From: Desulfurococcales archaeon
GTDB taxonomy: Archaea; Thermoproteota; Thermoprotei_A; Sulfolobales; Ignicoccaceae
Assembly: GCA_015521275.1 (NCBI GenBank)
Contig: WAOJ01000154.1
Coordinates: 1-12,171 of the forward strand
Direction: 5' to 3'
DNA: 12,171 nucleotides
The notes beneath the pieces were generated by a model. The model made no database searches. It was given only the letters and a program-made list of their open reading frames with translations, and was not told the DNA's origin. The first letter of the stretch is position 1. The number at the start of each line of letters is the position of its first letter. Made by a program: the position numbers and the translations under genes. Of the stretch, positions 7,352 through 12,171 are shown piece after piece.

Positions 7352-8296
7352 ATGATTGAAAAGCTAAAGAGGTGGATAAGGGGAGCCCCGCCAAGGGGCA
7401 AGTGGACCTTAGCCAGGAGGACCCTCCAAATTTTAATACTCTTAGGTTTTGCCCTCCAGCTTCCCATATACTTCTACGCAATAAAGCCGACCTTCCACGG
7501 AAACGTAACTTGCTCCATGCCCTTAGAGGGTTCGCTAGCATCCAGTAGAGTGTTCTGCGAAATCCCGATGTTCGATCCTTGGGCCTTCGTGGAGCTGTGG
7601 GGCTCTGCCCATCACGTAATACTCCAAACAGTGATAGGGGTGGCAGTGGTAGTCACGCTCTACAGCATCTTGGGAAGGTTCTTCTGTGGCTGGGTCTGCC
7701 CTATGGACTTACTGTTCAGTCTCTTCGAGAAGAAGCTATCCCTCCCTAGGGACAGCTACCACATGAGGTACCACGAGGCTAGCACTAAGGAAAAGATAGT
7801 GCCAATAATATCCATGGTAGCGTTCTTCCTGCTGTCGGTATACTTCAGCATACCCTTCTATACCACAATATCCCCCATAGCCGGCACTACCAAGTTCTTC
7901 GACGAGCTCGTAGCGATAGCTATGGGCTTGCCCGGAGCGGCTTTGGGAACGGCCGTAGCATACGGAACTTTCATGACTGTTGCGCTAATAGTGAATATCA
8001 TAGCCGAGAAAGTGTTCAAGGTAAAGAGGTTCTGGTGTAAGTACGTGTGTCCAGTGGGCAACTTGTACGGTTTCATAATGAACAAGTACAGCCCCTTCAG
8101 GATAAAGGTTGAGGACGTGACGAAGTGTACTAGGTGTAACCTCTGCAGCATGGTATGCCCAATGAACATAGACGTCTACGGCCAGTACGTCGCTTCGATG
8201 AGGGACGTTAAGGATTATCGCTGCTTCCACTGCGGAAGGTGCGTGGAGGTCTGCCCGAGCGGTGTAATAAAGCTGGGCTTCAGGTTTAGGAAATGA
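7352..8296 (+). CDS. napH: NapH-like membrane ferredoxin / quinol dehydrogenase
   Basis: NapH anchors the quinol-oxidising half of the NapGH module in the membrane. The 314-aa product has hydrophobic segments at about residues 24-43, 87-108, 148-172 and 185-217. It has the two paired CxxxCP motifs of the NapH/NosR/RdxA group: FCGWVCP (C112, C116) at the end of the second segment and WCKYVCP (C229, C233) after the last. Two [4Fe-4S] motifs lie near the C-terminus: C259/262/265/269 and C291/294/297/301. E. coli NapH is 287 aa with the same plan. A loop of about 45 residues after the first segment holds two cysteines (C54, C69) that face outward if the topology follows NapH. The start is an ATG with a strong Shine-Dalgarno site. 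The last 11 nt overlap the convergent gene at 8286. Confidence 0.9.
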   Translation: MIEKLKRWIRGAPPRGKWTLARRTLQILILLGFALQLPIYFYAIKPTFHGNVTCSMPLEGSLASSRVFCEIPMFDPWAFVELWGSAHHVILQTVIGVAVVVTLYSILGRFFCGWVCPMDLLFSLFEKKLSLPRDSYHMRYHEASTKEKIVPIISMVAFFLLSVYFSIPFYTTISPIAGTTKFFDELVAIAMGLPGAALGTAVAYGTFMTVALIVNIIAEKVFKVKRFWCKYVCPVGNLYGFIMNKYSPFRIKVEDVTKCTRCNLCSMVCPMNIDVYGQYVASMRDVKDYRCFHCGRCVEVCPSGVIKLGFRFRK

Positions 8297-8720
8297 TGTA
8301 TTTTTTCCTTATACTTTCGAACAGTTCCTCCATCCTCTTCGTGTGTGAGCCCTTCCAATAGGGCTGGCCGCACTTGGGACAAACCCACAGCTCCCTATCC
8401 CTAACCTTACCCACGTACACCAGTTCCGAGTTACACAACGAACATCTCAAGGGCCTCTGAGGCATCTTCAAAGGCAAGCCTAAAGTCATGTGCAATTCCT
8501 CCAATTGTCCCCTCACGTCTTGGGAGTTTAGGTATATACAATAGCCTTCAAACCTCTTACACAACCACTTGTCCTTGGTCAATAGTATCCTGTCCTTGTA
8601 TTTCTTTAATATTTCTTCATCTTCCTCTTGAGTGTATATGGTATCATAACCTAGGACCCTCAAAAACCTGGCGAGTTTACCTAACATGGCATCACAAACG
8701 AACTTCAGCGGAGGCTGCAC
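8286..8720 (-). CDS. Mut7-C (PIN-like) RNase-domain protein with C-terminal zinc ribbon
   Basis: The 144-aa product begins KFVCDAMLGKLARFLRVLGYDT, the hallmark opening of Mut7-C (DUF82) proteins, whose fold resembles PIN nucleases. D10 and D50 (in LLTKDKWL) are the likely metal-binding acids. NSQDVRGQLEEL and LPLKMPQRPLRCSLC complete the family pattern. A zinc ribbon follows with C93, C96, C114 and C117 (CSLC and CPKC). The family is common in archaea as a small stand-alone protein thought to act on RNA; its substrate is not established. The start is GTG at 8720, overlapping the end of the upstream CBS gene by 16 nt, so the two are probably cotranscribed. Its 3' end overlaps napH tail to tail by 11 nt. 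Confidence 0.9.
   Translation of the reverse strand: MQPPLKFVCDAMLGKLARFLRVLGYDTIYTQEEDEEILKKYKDRILLTKDKWLCKRFEGYCIYLNSQDVRGQLEELHMTLGLPLKMPQRPLRCSLCNSELVYVGKVRDRELWVCPKCGQPYWKGSHTKRMEELFESIRKKYIIS
8301..8306 (+). terminator. T-tract terminator after napH, inside the convergent gene
   Basis: Six T residues begin 5 nt after the napH stop and could end the nap transcript. They lie within the last codons of the Mut7-C gene on the other strand, where they encode lysines, so the tract serves both as code and as possible terminator. Confidence 0.45.
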
Positions 8721-9514
8721 GCCGCTGCCACGTTTATTGGCACGTAAGCTAGACCTCCCTCCCCCTTTACCAGTACGTAGTCAACCCTATGTATGTCTAG
8801 GCTCTCCACCGCTTCGGAGAGCTTGACGTTTTCCTTGAACACCTCGTACGGTTCGTGAGGCAAGTCGTTCAAGCTCAGTTGTCCTACTTCTAAGGTCCTC
8901 TCTTCCCATATCCTCTTGGCCAAGTCTCTCGAGTCCAGCACTCTGTCCTCTATGCTCACCACTGGCGAAGAGGTCTCGTACATTACCTTTAAGGCTTCAT
9001 TTAAGTCTTTCGCCACCGGAACGGGCTTGGCTATCGAGCCTAAGGCAGCTTCGCAAGGCCTCTTAGCCACCACTTCCCTTAGGGGGAGTATTCCTACGGC
9101 CTTGTCGCCCTGAACAATTGGGTACTCGTCACTGGGCGGGGCTTGCTCTAGCACCTCCCTAACCTCTTTATCACCCATGTCCAAGGTTAAGGGTCTGGCA
9201 TTCATTAAGGCTCTCTTCAAGGGCTCTAAGAGCACCTTGTAAATAGGTTCGTCCTTCTTCTCCCATAAGGCAACTTCTGAGGCCAGTTTAGGAAGGGTCA
9301 CCAATCCTAAGTACTTCACGCCGTCTCCAACTATCACGTCAAGCACGTTTCTGTTGAGCATTTCTAGTAATGCCACCCTGAAGGGAGTGGCTGGAGTATG
9401 TATTACTTCTAGCTCTCTAGCCTCGTCCAACCAGCGTTGTTCCTTGTGAACTCTCGTGAGCTTCGGCGGGGTTCCGTCGGACCTCAAGAACCTAGGGCCT
9501 TCGGGCCTCCTCAA
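8705..9514 (-). CDS. Degenerate four-CBS-repeat protein, 269 aa
   Basis: CBS domains come in pairs and bind adenine nucleotides or SAM to regulate partner proteins. Four CBS-like units can be traced by a helix-strand-strand pattern: about residues 36-80 (TPFRVALLEMLNRNVLDVIVGDG then YLGLVTLPKLAS), 105-152 (EVREVLEQAPPSDEYPIVQGDKAVGILPLREVVA), 157-204 (DLNEALKVMYETSSPVVSIEDRVLDSRDLAKRI) and 211-265 (KLSEAVESLDIHRVDYVLVKGEGGLAYVPINV). The usual ribose-contacting S/T-x-x-D is not obvious in any unit, so ligand binding may be lost or altered. There is no signal, membrane or catalytic domain. The start is TTG at 9514, downstream of a TATA element shared with apgM; the first 25 residues are poorly structured and the true start could be later. 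It overlaps the downstream Mut7-C gene by 16 nt. Confidence 0.7.
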   Translation of the reverse strand: MRRPEGPRFLRSDGTPPKLTRVHKEQRWLDEARELEVIHTPATPFRVALLEMLNRNVLDVIVGDGVKYLGLVTLPKLASEVALWEKKDEPIYKVLLEPLKRALMNARPLTLDMGDKEVREVLEQAPPSDEYPIVQGDKAVGILPLREVVAKRPCEAALGSIAKPVPVAKDLNEALKVMYETSSPVVSIEDRVLDSRDLAKRIWEERTLEVGQLSLNDLPHEPYEVFKENVKLSEAVESLDIHRVDYVLVKGEGGLAYVPINVAAACSLR

Positions 9515-9550
9515 GCCTCTTTACCGTGTCTCTCGTTTAGCGGAGAGAAG

Positions 9551-9559
9551 TAATTAATT
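9551..9559. promoter_or_regulatory. Palindromic shared TATA element (apgM / CBS gene)
   Basis: TAATTAATT contains the palindrome TTAATTAA-like core and is the only AT-rich stretch in the 74-nt divergent gap. It lies about 31 nt before the apgM start and 38 nt before the CBS gene start, both right for an archaeal TATA box. A purine-rich GGAGAGAAG just upstream on the plus strand could serve as a BRE toward apgM. Confidence 0.55.
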
Positions 9560-9588
9560 GGATCGCATTAAGGTCAAGCGGTGTCCGC

Positions 9589-10839
9589 TTGAGGAAGTTG
9601 AAGCTCGTATTGCTAGTAGGCGATGGAATGGGAGACAGGCCAGTGCCCTCCTTGGGAAACAAGACCCCACTAGAGGTGGCCAGCACCCCTAACTTAGACG
9701 AGATGGCCAGGAGGGGTAGGGTAGGCCTAATGGACGTCATAGCCCCCGGCGTACCTCCGGGGAGCGATACGGCCCATTTAGCCCTCTTCGGCTTGGATCC
9801 CTTCGAATGGTATGAGGGAAGGGGCCCCTTCGAGGCTTTGGGGGTTGGAGCTGAGCTGGACCAAGGAGACGTAGCTTTGAGAGGCAACTTCGCCACTGTC
9901 AAGGAGGAGAATGGCAAGCTGATTGTGGTAGATAGGAGGGCCGGGAGGAAAGTTCCGGAAGCAGAGGAGCTGGTTAAAACTCTAAACGAGAAGCTGAACA
10001 AGGTGAAGGACGTTGAGGTTAGGTTTTACCACGCTACGGAGCACAGGTTAGCCGTAGTCCTCCATGGCCCGGGCCTCAGCGACGAGGTTAGCGATACTGA
10101 TCCTCACGAGGTCGGCAAGCCCGTGGCCCTCTCAAAACCTTTGAAAGATACTCCCGAAGCCAAGAAAACTGCCGAGATACTCAATGAAATAACATTGAAG
10201 AGCTATGAGATATTGAAGGATCATCCGGCCAACTTGGAGAGGGTTAAGAGAGGTTTACCTCCAGCTAACATAGTCCTACTGAGAGGAGCCGGAATGATGA
10301 GGAAAAGGCTCCCCAAACTCCAAGAACTCTTCGGCATAAGGGCAGCTGCTGTGGGAGCAACCGCTCTGGTCTTGGGCGTCGCTAAGGCGGTCGGGATGGA
10401 CATATACGTTCCTAAGGGCGCGACCGGAGGGATAGATACAGATTACAGGGCTAAGGCTAGGGAAGCTGTAAAGCTCTTGGAAGACTACGATATGGTATTC
10501 GTCCACTTGAAGGGGACGGACGCTGCTTCCCACGACGGTTTAGTGGAGGAGAAGGTAAGGATGGTAGAGGCGTTAGACTACATAGCTGGCTACATAATGG
10601 ACTACTACGACGGCGAGGCGGTGTTTGCTGTAACTCCGGACCACGCCACACCCTTGACCGTTAAGGAGCACACCGGTGATCCGGTGCCGGTCTTGTTGTA
10701 TGCTCCCACCCAAATACCGGACGAAGTGGGCGAGTACAACGAGAGGAGCGCGATAAAGGGGAGCTTGAGGATAAGGGGTAAGGACCTAATTAGGTTAATG
10801 GTGAACTACGCAAACAGGGCAAAGAAGTTTGGGGCGTGA
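9589..10839 (+). CDS. apgM: 2,3-bisphosphoglycerate-independent phosphoglycerate mutase, archaeal type
   Basis: The enzyme interconverts 3- and 2-phosphoglycerate in cytoplasmic glycolysis/gluconeogenesis and belongs to the alkaline phosphatase superfamily. The 416-aa length is normal for ApgM. VLLVGDGMGDRPV (D12 binds metal) and ASTPNLDEMA open the protein. PPGSDTAHLALFGLDP carries the serine (S59) that is phosphorylated during catalysis. HLKGTDAASHDGL (D311, H315) and TPDHATPLTVKEHTGDPVPVLLY (D351, H352, H361) supply the remaining metal ligands. All key residues are intact. I chose the TTG at 9589 because GGTG at 9580-9583 lies 5 nt upstream; a TTG at 9598 is an alternative. The 3' end overlaps the AGOG gene by 11 nt, making a two-gene operon. 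Confidence 0.96.
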   Translation: MRKLKLVLLVGDGMGDRPVPSLGNKTPLEVASTPNLDEMARRGRVGLMDVIAPGVPPGSDTAHLALFGLDPFEWYEGRGPFEALGVGAELDQGDVALRGNFATVKEENGKLIVVDRRAGRKVPEAEELVKTLNEKLNKVKDVEVRFYHATEHRLAVVLHGPGLSDEVSDTDPHEVGKPVALSKPLKDTPEAKKTAEILNEITLKSYEILKDHPANLERVKRGLPPANIVLLRGAGMMRKRLPKLQELFGIRAAAVGATALVLGVAKAVGMDIYVPKGATGGIDTDYRAKAREAVKLLEDYDMVFVHLKGTDAASHDGLVEEKVRMVEALDYIAGYIMDYYDGEAVFAVTPDHATPLTVKEHTGDPVPVLLYAPTQIPDEVGEYNERSAIKGSLRIRGKDLIRLMVNYANRAKKFGA

Positions 10840-11617
10840 GGAAGTAAAGAGAGCCCTTTCTATCCTATCTAAGTACGTGGATGAGATTGAGCAGAAGGAT
10901 CCCCAGTACCTTTGGATCTCGAAGGTAGCTGAGAAGCACGGGATCAAGGCTTTACCGGTGGTCGTTGGAAATGCCTTGGTCAGCTATAGGCTGAGCGGGA
11001 CCGGGGAGCAGTACTGGGAGGAGTTCGGGAGGTTCTTCTTGAGTCACGAACCCACAATAGAAAACTTGATCAAGTTCATTAGGCTTTCCAAGTATAACAA
11101 GGCAATGAAGGAGCAGAAGGTCAAGAGGATAGAGAGGGTGAAGGCAGTCCTAGAGCGCTTGGACAAGCGCCATTCAGACTTGAACCTCCTCAAGGAAGAA
11201 CTCAAGAGAGCTCTTAACGCGAAGGGAACCGAGAAGACCCTAGTGTTCGCACTAAAGATGGCCTACTACCTCTTCAAGGCCTTGGGCTTACCCGTTAAGG
11301 GAGATGTGGAACTACCCATTGATTCTAGGATAGCCACGGTAACATGTGCCTCCGAGCTACTGGACGCAAGCGTTGAAGAAATAATGGGCAAGAAGAGGGA
11401 CGAAGCCATAAGGATATGGAGAGAGTTGGCAAATGAGGTGGGCTTGAAAAGCCTTCACTTGGATGCCTTGCTCTGGTTACCAGCTAGAGGTTTGAGGAAG
11501 GCCCTATGTAAGGGCTTGGATGTTGGTAAAGAGGTTGTGAGAAGGAACTTGGAGGAGTACGGAATAAGGGAAGCGGAGGAGGTGGCGGAACTTTTGGTGA
11601 GGAGGGCTTGCTGTTAA
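10829..11617 (+). CDS. Archaeal 8-oxoguanine DNA glycosylase/lyase (AGOG)
   Basis: AGOG removes 8-oxoguanine from oxidised DNA and cuts the strand at the abasic site (base excision repair). The 262-aa product has the archaeal GO glycosylase layout of the HhH-GPD superfamily: YLWISKVAEKHG near residue 28, then NALVSYRLSGTGEQYWEEF, then LVFALKMAYYLFKAL with the likely Schiff-base lysine K143, then ELPIDSRIATVT with the likely catalytic aspartate D165. This parallels K140 and D172 in the Pyrobaculum enzyme, though with shorter spacing between the two. The C-terminus ends in CC. The start is TTG, inside the end of apgM; no better in-frame start is near. Translation is probably coupled to apgM, a glycolysis gene with no evident functional link. 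Confidence 0.9.
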   Translation: MGREEVKRALSILSKYVDEIEQKDPQYLWISKVAEKHGIKALPVVVGNALVSYRLSGTGEQYWEEFGRFFLSHEPTIENLIKFIRLSKYNKAMKEQKVKRIERVKAVLERLDKRHSDLNLLKEELKRALNAKGTEKTLVFALKMAYYLFKALGLPVKGDVELPIDSRIATVTCASELLDASVEEIMGKKRDEAIRIWRELANEVGLKSLHLDALLWLPARGLRKALCKGLDVGKEVVRRNLEEYGIREAEEVAELLVRRACC

Positions 11618-11619
11618 AC

Positions 11620-11626
11620 TAATATA
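11620..11626 (+). promoter_or_regulatory. TATA box for tRNA-Trp
   Basis: TAATATA ends 38 nt before the tRNA 5' end and three bases after the AGOG stop. Usual archaeal spacing would start the precursor near 11650, with a short 5' leader for RNase P to remove. Confidence 0.55.
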
Positions 11627-11701
11627 GCCCCTTTGTGGAAGCGTATCACGGATGAGATCTGGTGGGCCCGTAGCTCAGCCAGGCAGAGCGGCGGGCTCCA
11701 G

Positions 11702-11789
11702 ACGGCTTGCCGGATTCTACGGGTCTGGAAGAGCCGTAAGGCGATGATCGACGTTTGGAGCTTCGAGGCGAGCCGTGAGAAGCGGAGAG
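11702..11789 (+). other. tRNA-Trp intron (between positions 37 and 38)
   Basis: CTCC (11696-11699) of the anticodon loop pairs with GGAG (11784-11787) at the intron 3' end. This forms the 4-bp central helix of a bulge-helix-bulge, flanked by AGA on both strands (11700-11702 and 11788-11790). Cutting AG^A on each side joins G37 to A38. The inner helix is less regular than the classic motif: either GCTT/AAGC (11705-11708 with 11780-11783) after two extra bases, or the 9-bp helix of 11703-11711 with 11767-11775 after eight. A relaxed motif is consistent with the broader specificity of crenarchaeal splicing endonuclease. Confidence 0.88.
11703..11775 (+). ncRNA. Candidate intron-encoded box C/D-like guide RNA for tRNA-Trp
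   Basis: A 9-bp stem (11703-11711 with 11767-11775, one G-U) encloses two antisense segments. Segment 1 (11717-11729, CTACGGGTCTGGA) is a perfect complement of spliced tRNA positions 33-45. Segment 2 (11753-11761, GTTTGGAGC) pairs with positions 31-39, with one G-U. A C-box-like GCGATGA (11741-11747, one mismatch to RTGATGA) precedes segment 2, and a degenerate D-like TCGA (11763-11766) follows it; counting five bases back from TCGA gives the partner of C34. Between the segments lies GCC-GTAA-GGC (11733-11742). In Euryarchaeota the tRNA-Trp intron is a known box C/D guide for C34 and U39. The boxes here are weak, so the class is inferred. Confidence 0.6.
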
Positions 11790-11861
11790 ACCCGTAGGTC
11801 GGGGGTTCAAATCCCCCCGGGCCCACCACAGCCACGGCGGGCTCCTATTTCGCACTTAAAC

Positions 11862-11868
11862 TTATAAA
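11862..11868 (+). promoter_or_regulatory. TATA box for tfb
   Basis: TTATAAA, a strong archaeal TATA box, with a transcript start expected near 11892. That leaves a leader of about 25 nt holding the ribosome-binding site. It lies 33 nt after the tRNA CCA end. Confidence 0.7.
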
Positions 11869-11902
11869 CCTCGGGCCATACCTGTTTACGAAAGGCAAAA
11901 AA

Positions 11903-11908
11903 GGGGTG
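11903..11908 (+). promoter_or_regulatory. Shine-Dalgarno site deciding the tfb start
   Basis: GGGGTG lies 9 nt before the GTG at 11918. The other in-frame GTG, at 11906, is inside this site and would have no upstream site of its own, so 11918 is preferred. Confidence 0.5.
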
Positions 11909-11917
11909 TGGGCGAAG

Positions 11918-12171
11918 GTGCCCGAAGCCAGAGGGGTTGGGGAGCAGCTTAGGTGCCCCATCTGCGGGAGCACCGACATAATATTCGACGAGGAGACGGG
12001 CAACTATGTGTGCAGGAGATGTGGAGCCGTAGTAATGGAAAGGTACATAGACCAAGGCCCTGAGTGGAGGGCCTTCACACCCGAAGAGAGAGAAAGGAGG
12101 GGGAGAACTGGAGCCCCCTTATCGCCCACCTTGCATGACCAAGGCCTAACCACAGTAATAGACCACAGAGA
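11918..12171 (+). CDS. tfb: Transcription factor B (TFIIB homologue), N-terminal part
   Basis: TFB binds the TBP-TATA complex and BRE and recruits RNA polymerase. About 84 codons are in the window; the gene runs off the right edge. The N-terminal zinc ribbon has C13, C16, C32 and C35 ([11 protein letters not shown] and [10 protein letters not shown]). The linker follows with [35 protein letters not shown]. This is the conserved B-reader/B-linker, including the RTGAP and DQGLTTVID signature of archaeal TFB. The two cyclin-fold repeats lie beyond the edge. Start GTG at 11918 is supported by the upstream GGGGTG; an in-frame GTG at 11906 would add four residues. It has its own TATA box. Whether it is the main or a second TFB cannot be told from this part. 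Confidence 0.95.
   Translation, partial: MPEARGVGEQLRCPICGSTDIIFDEETGNYVCRRCGAVVMERYIDQGPEWRAFTPEERERRGRTGAPLSPTLHDQGLTTVIDHR

Larger units (their letters stand above)
11664..11828 (+). tRNA. tRNA-Trp (CCA anticodon) with an 88-nt intron and encoded CCA
   Basis: I folded this by hand. Acceptor stem GGGCCCG (11664-11670) pairs with CGGGCCC (11818-11824); discriminator A 11825; CCA encoded at 11826-11828. D stem GCTC/GAGC (11673-11676, 11686-11689) with a 9-nt loop. Anticodon stem GCGGG (11691-11695) with CCCGT (11791-11795), one G-U pair. Anticodon loop CTCCAGA after splicing, so the anticodon is CCA (11698-11700). Variable loop of 5 nt, and T arm GGGGG-TTCAAAT-CCCCC. Without the intron at 37/38 (11702-11789) the mature tRNA is 77 nt including CCA. 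Every stem is complete. Confidence 0.96.

Noticed and set aside
11723..11728. CTGG at 11725-11728 as the D' box of the intron guide
   Set aside because: It lies within the perfect antisense segment and would direct modification to G42, a site I know no precedent for; the AAGA element just after the segment fits the fold better.
11614..12055. Minus-strand open frames across the tRNA and tfb start
   Set aside because: They contain [18 protein letters not shown] strings, the usual false translation of a tRNA T arm and acceptor; the others run opposite tfb.
1..12171. CRISPR array, insertion sequence, integrase or toxin-antitoxin pair
   Set aside because: No spaced repeats, terminal inverted repeats, transposase motifs or small paired genes were seen; gaps between genes are all under 100 nt.

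Overview
The window looks like chromosomal DNA of a hyperthermophilic crenarchaeon of the Desulfurococcales, and an Ignicoccus-like organism is my best guess (inference only). The reasons are an AGOG-type 8-oxoguanine glycosylase, an archaeal ApgM phosphoglycerate mutase, a TFB gene, a tRNA-Trp with a long intron at 37/38, many TTG/GTG starts, TATA-box promoters 25-35 nt before starts, and AGG/ATA/AAG-rich codon use.

Layout. (1) 1-2066, minus strand: a KamA-family radical SAM aminomutase-like gene cut by the left edge, preceded by a small acidic orphan gene. (2) 2156-8296, plus strand: a compact periplasmic-type nitrate reductase (Nap) locus in the order napD, napA, napG, napH. NapD is a signal-peptide chaperone. 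NapA is an unusually large (1252 aa) Tat-exported Mo-bisMGD/[4Fe-4S] enzyme. NapG is a Tat-exported protein with four [4Fe-4S] sites, and NapH is a membrane ferredoxin/quinol-dehydrogenase-like protein. No napB or napC is present. (3) 8286-9514, minus strand: a Mut7-C RNase-domain/zinc-ribbon protein and a degenerate four-CBS protein, overlapping each other; the first also overlaps the end of napH. (4) 9589-11617, plus strand: apgM and AGOG, overlapping by 11 nt. (5) 11664-11828: tRNA-Trp(CCA) with an 88-nt intron and encoded CCA. (6) 11918 to the right edge: the start of transcription factor B.

How the genes work together. NapH and NapG would take electrons from the membrane quinol pool and pass them outward to NapA, while NapD guards the twin-arginine signal until the cofactor is loaded. 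A T-tract and a possible promoter between napA and napG suggest that the catalytic subunit and the electron-transfer subunits are transcribed at different levels. Two divergent gene pairs (2066/2156 and 9514/9589) each seem to share one symmetrical TATA element.

The most striking structure is in the tRNA-Trp intron. It carries two stretches antisense to the spliced anticodon arm, one of them 13 nt and perfect across the splice junction. They are set in a fold with a 9-bp closing stem and degenerate C/D-like boxes. This looks like a divergent box C/D methylation guide inside the intron, with C34 as one predicted target. There is no gene-free stretch longer than about 90 bases, and no insertion sequence, CRISPR array or phage gene was seen.
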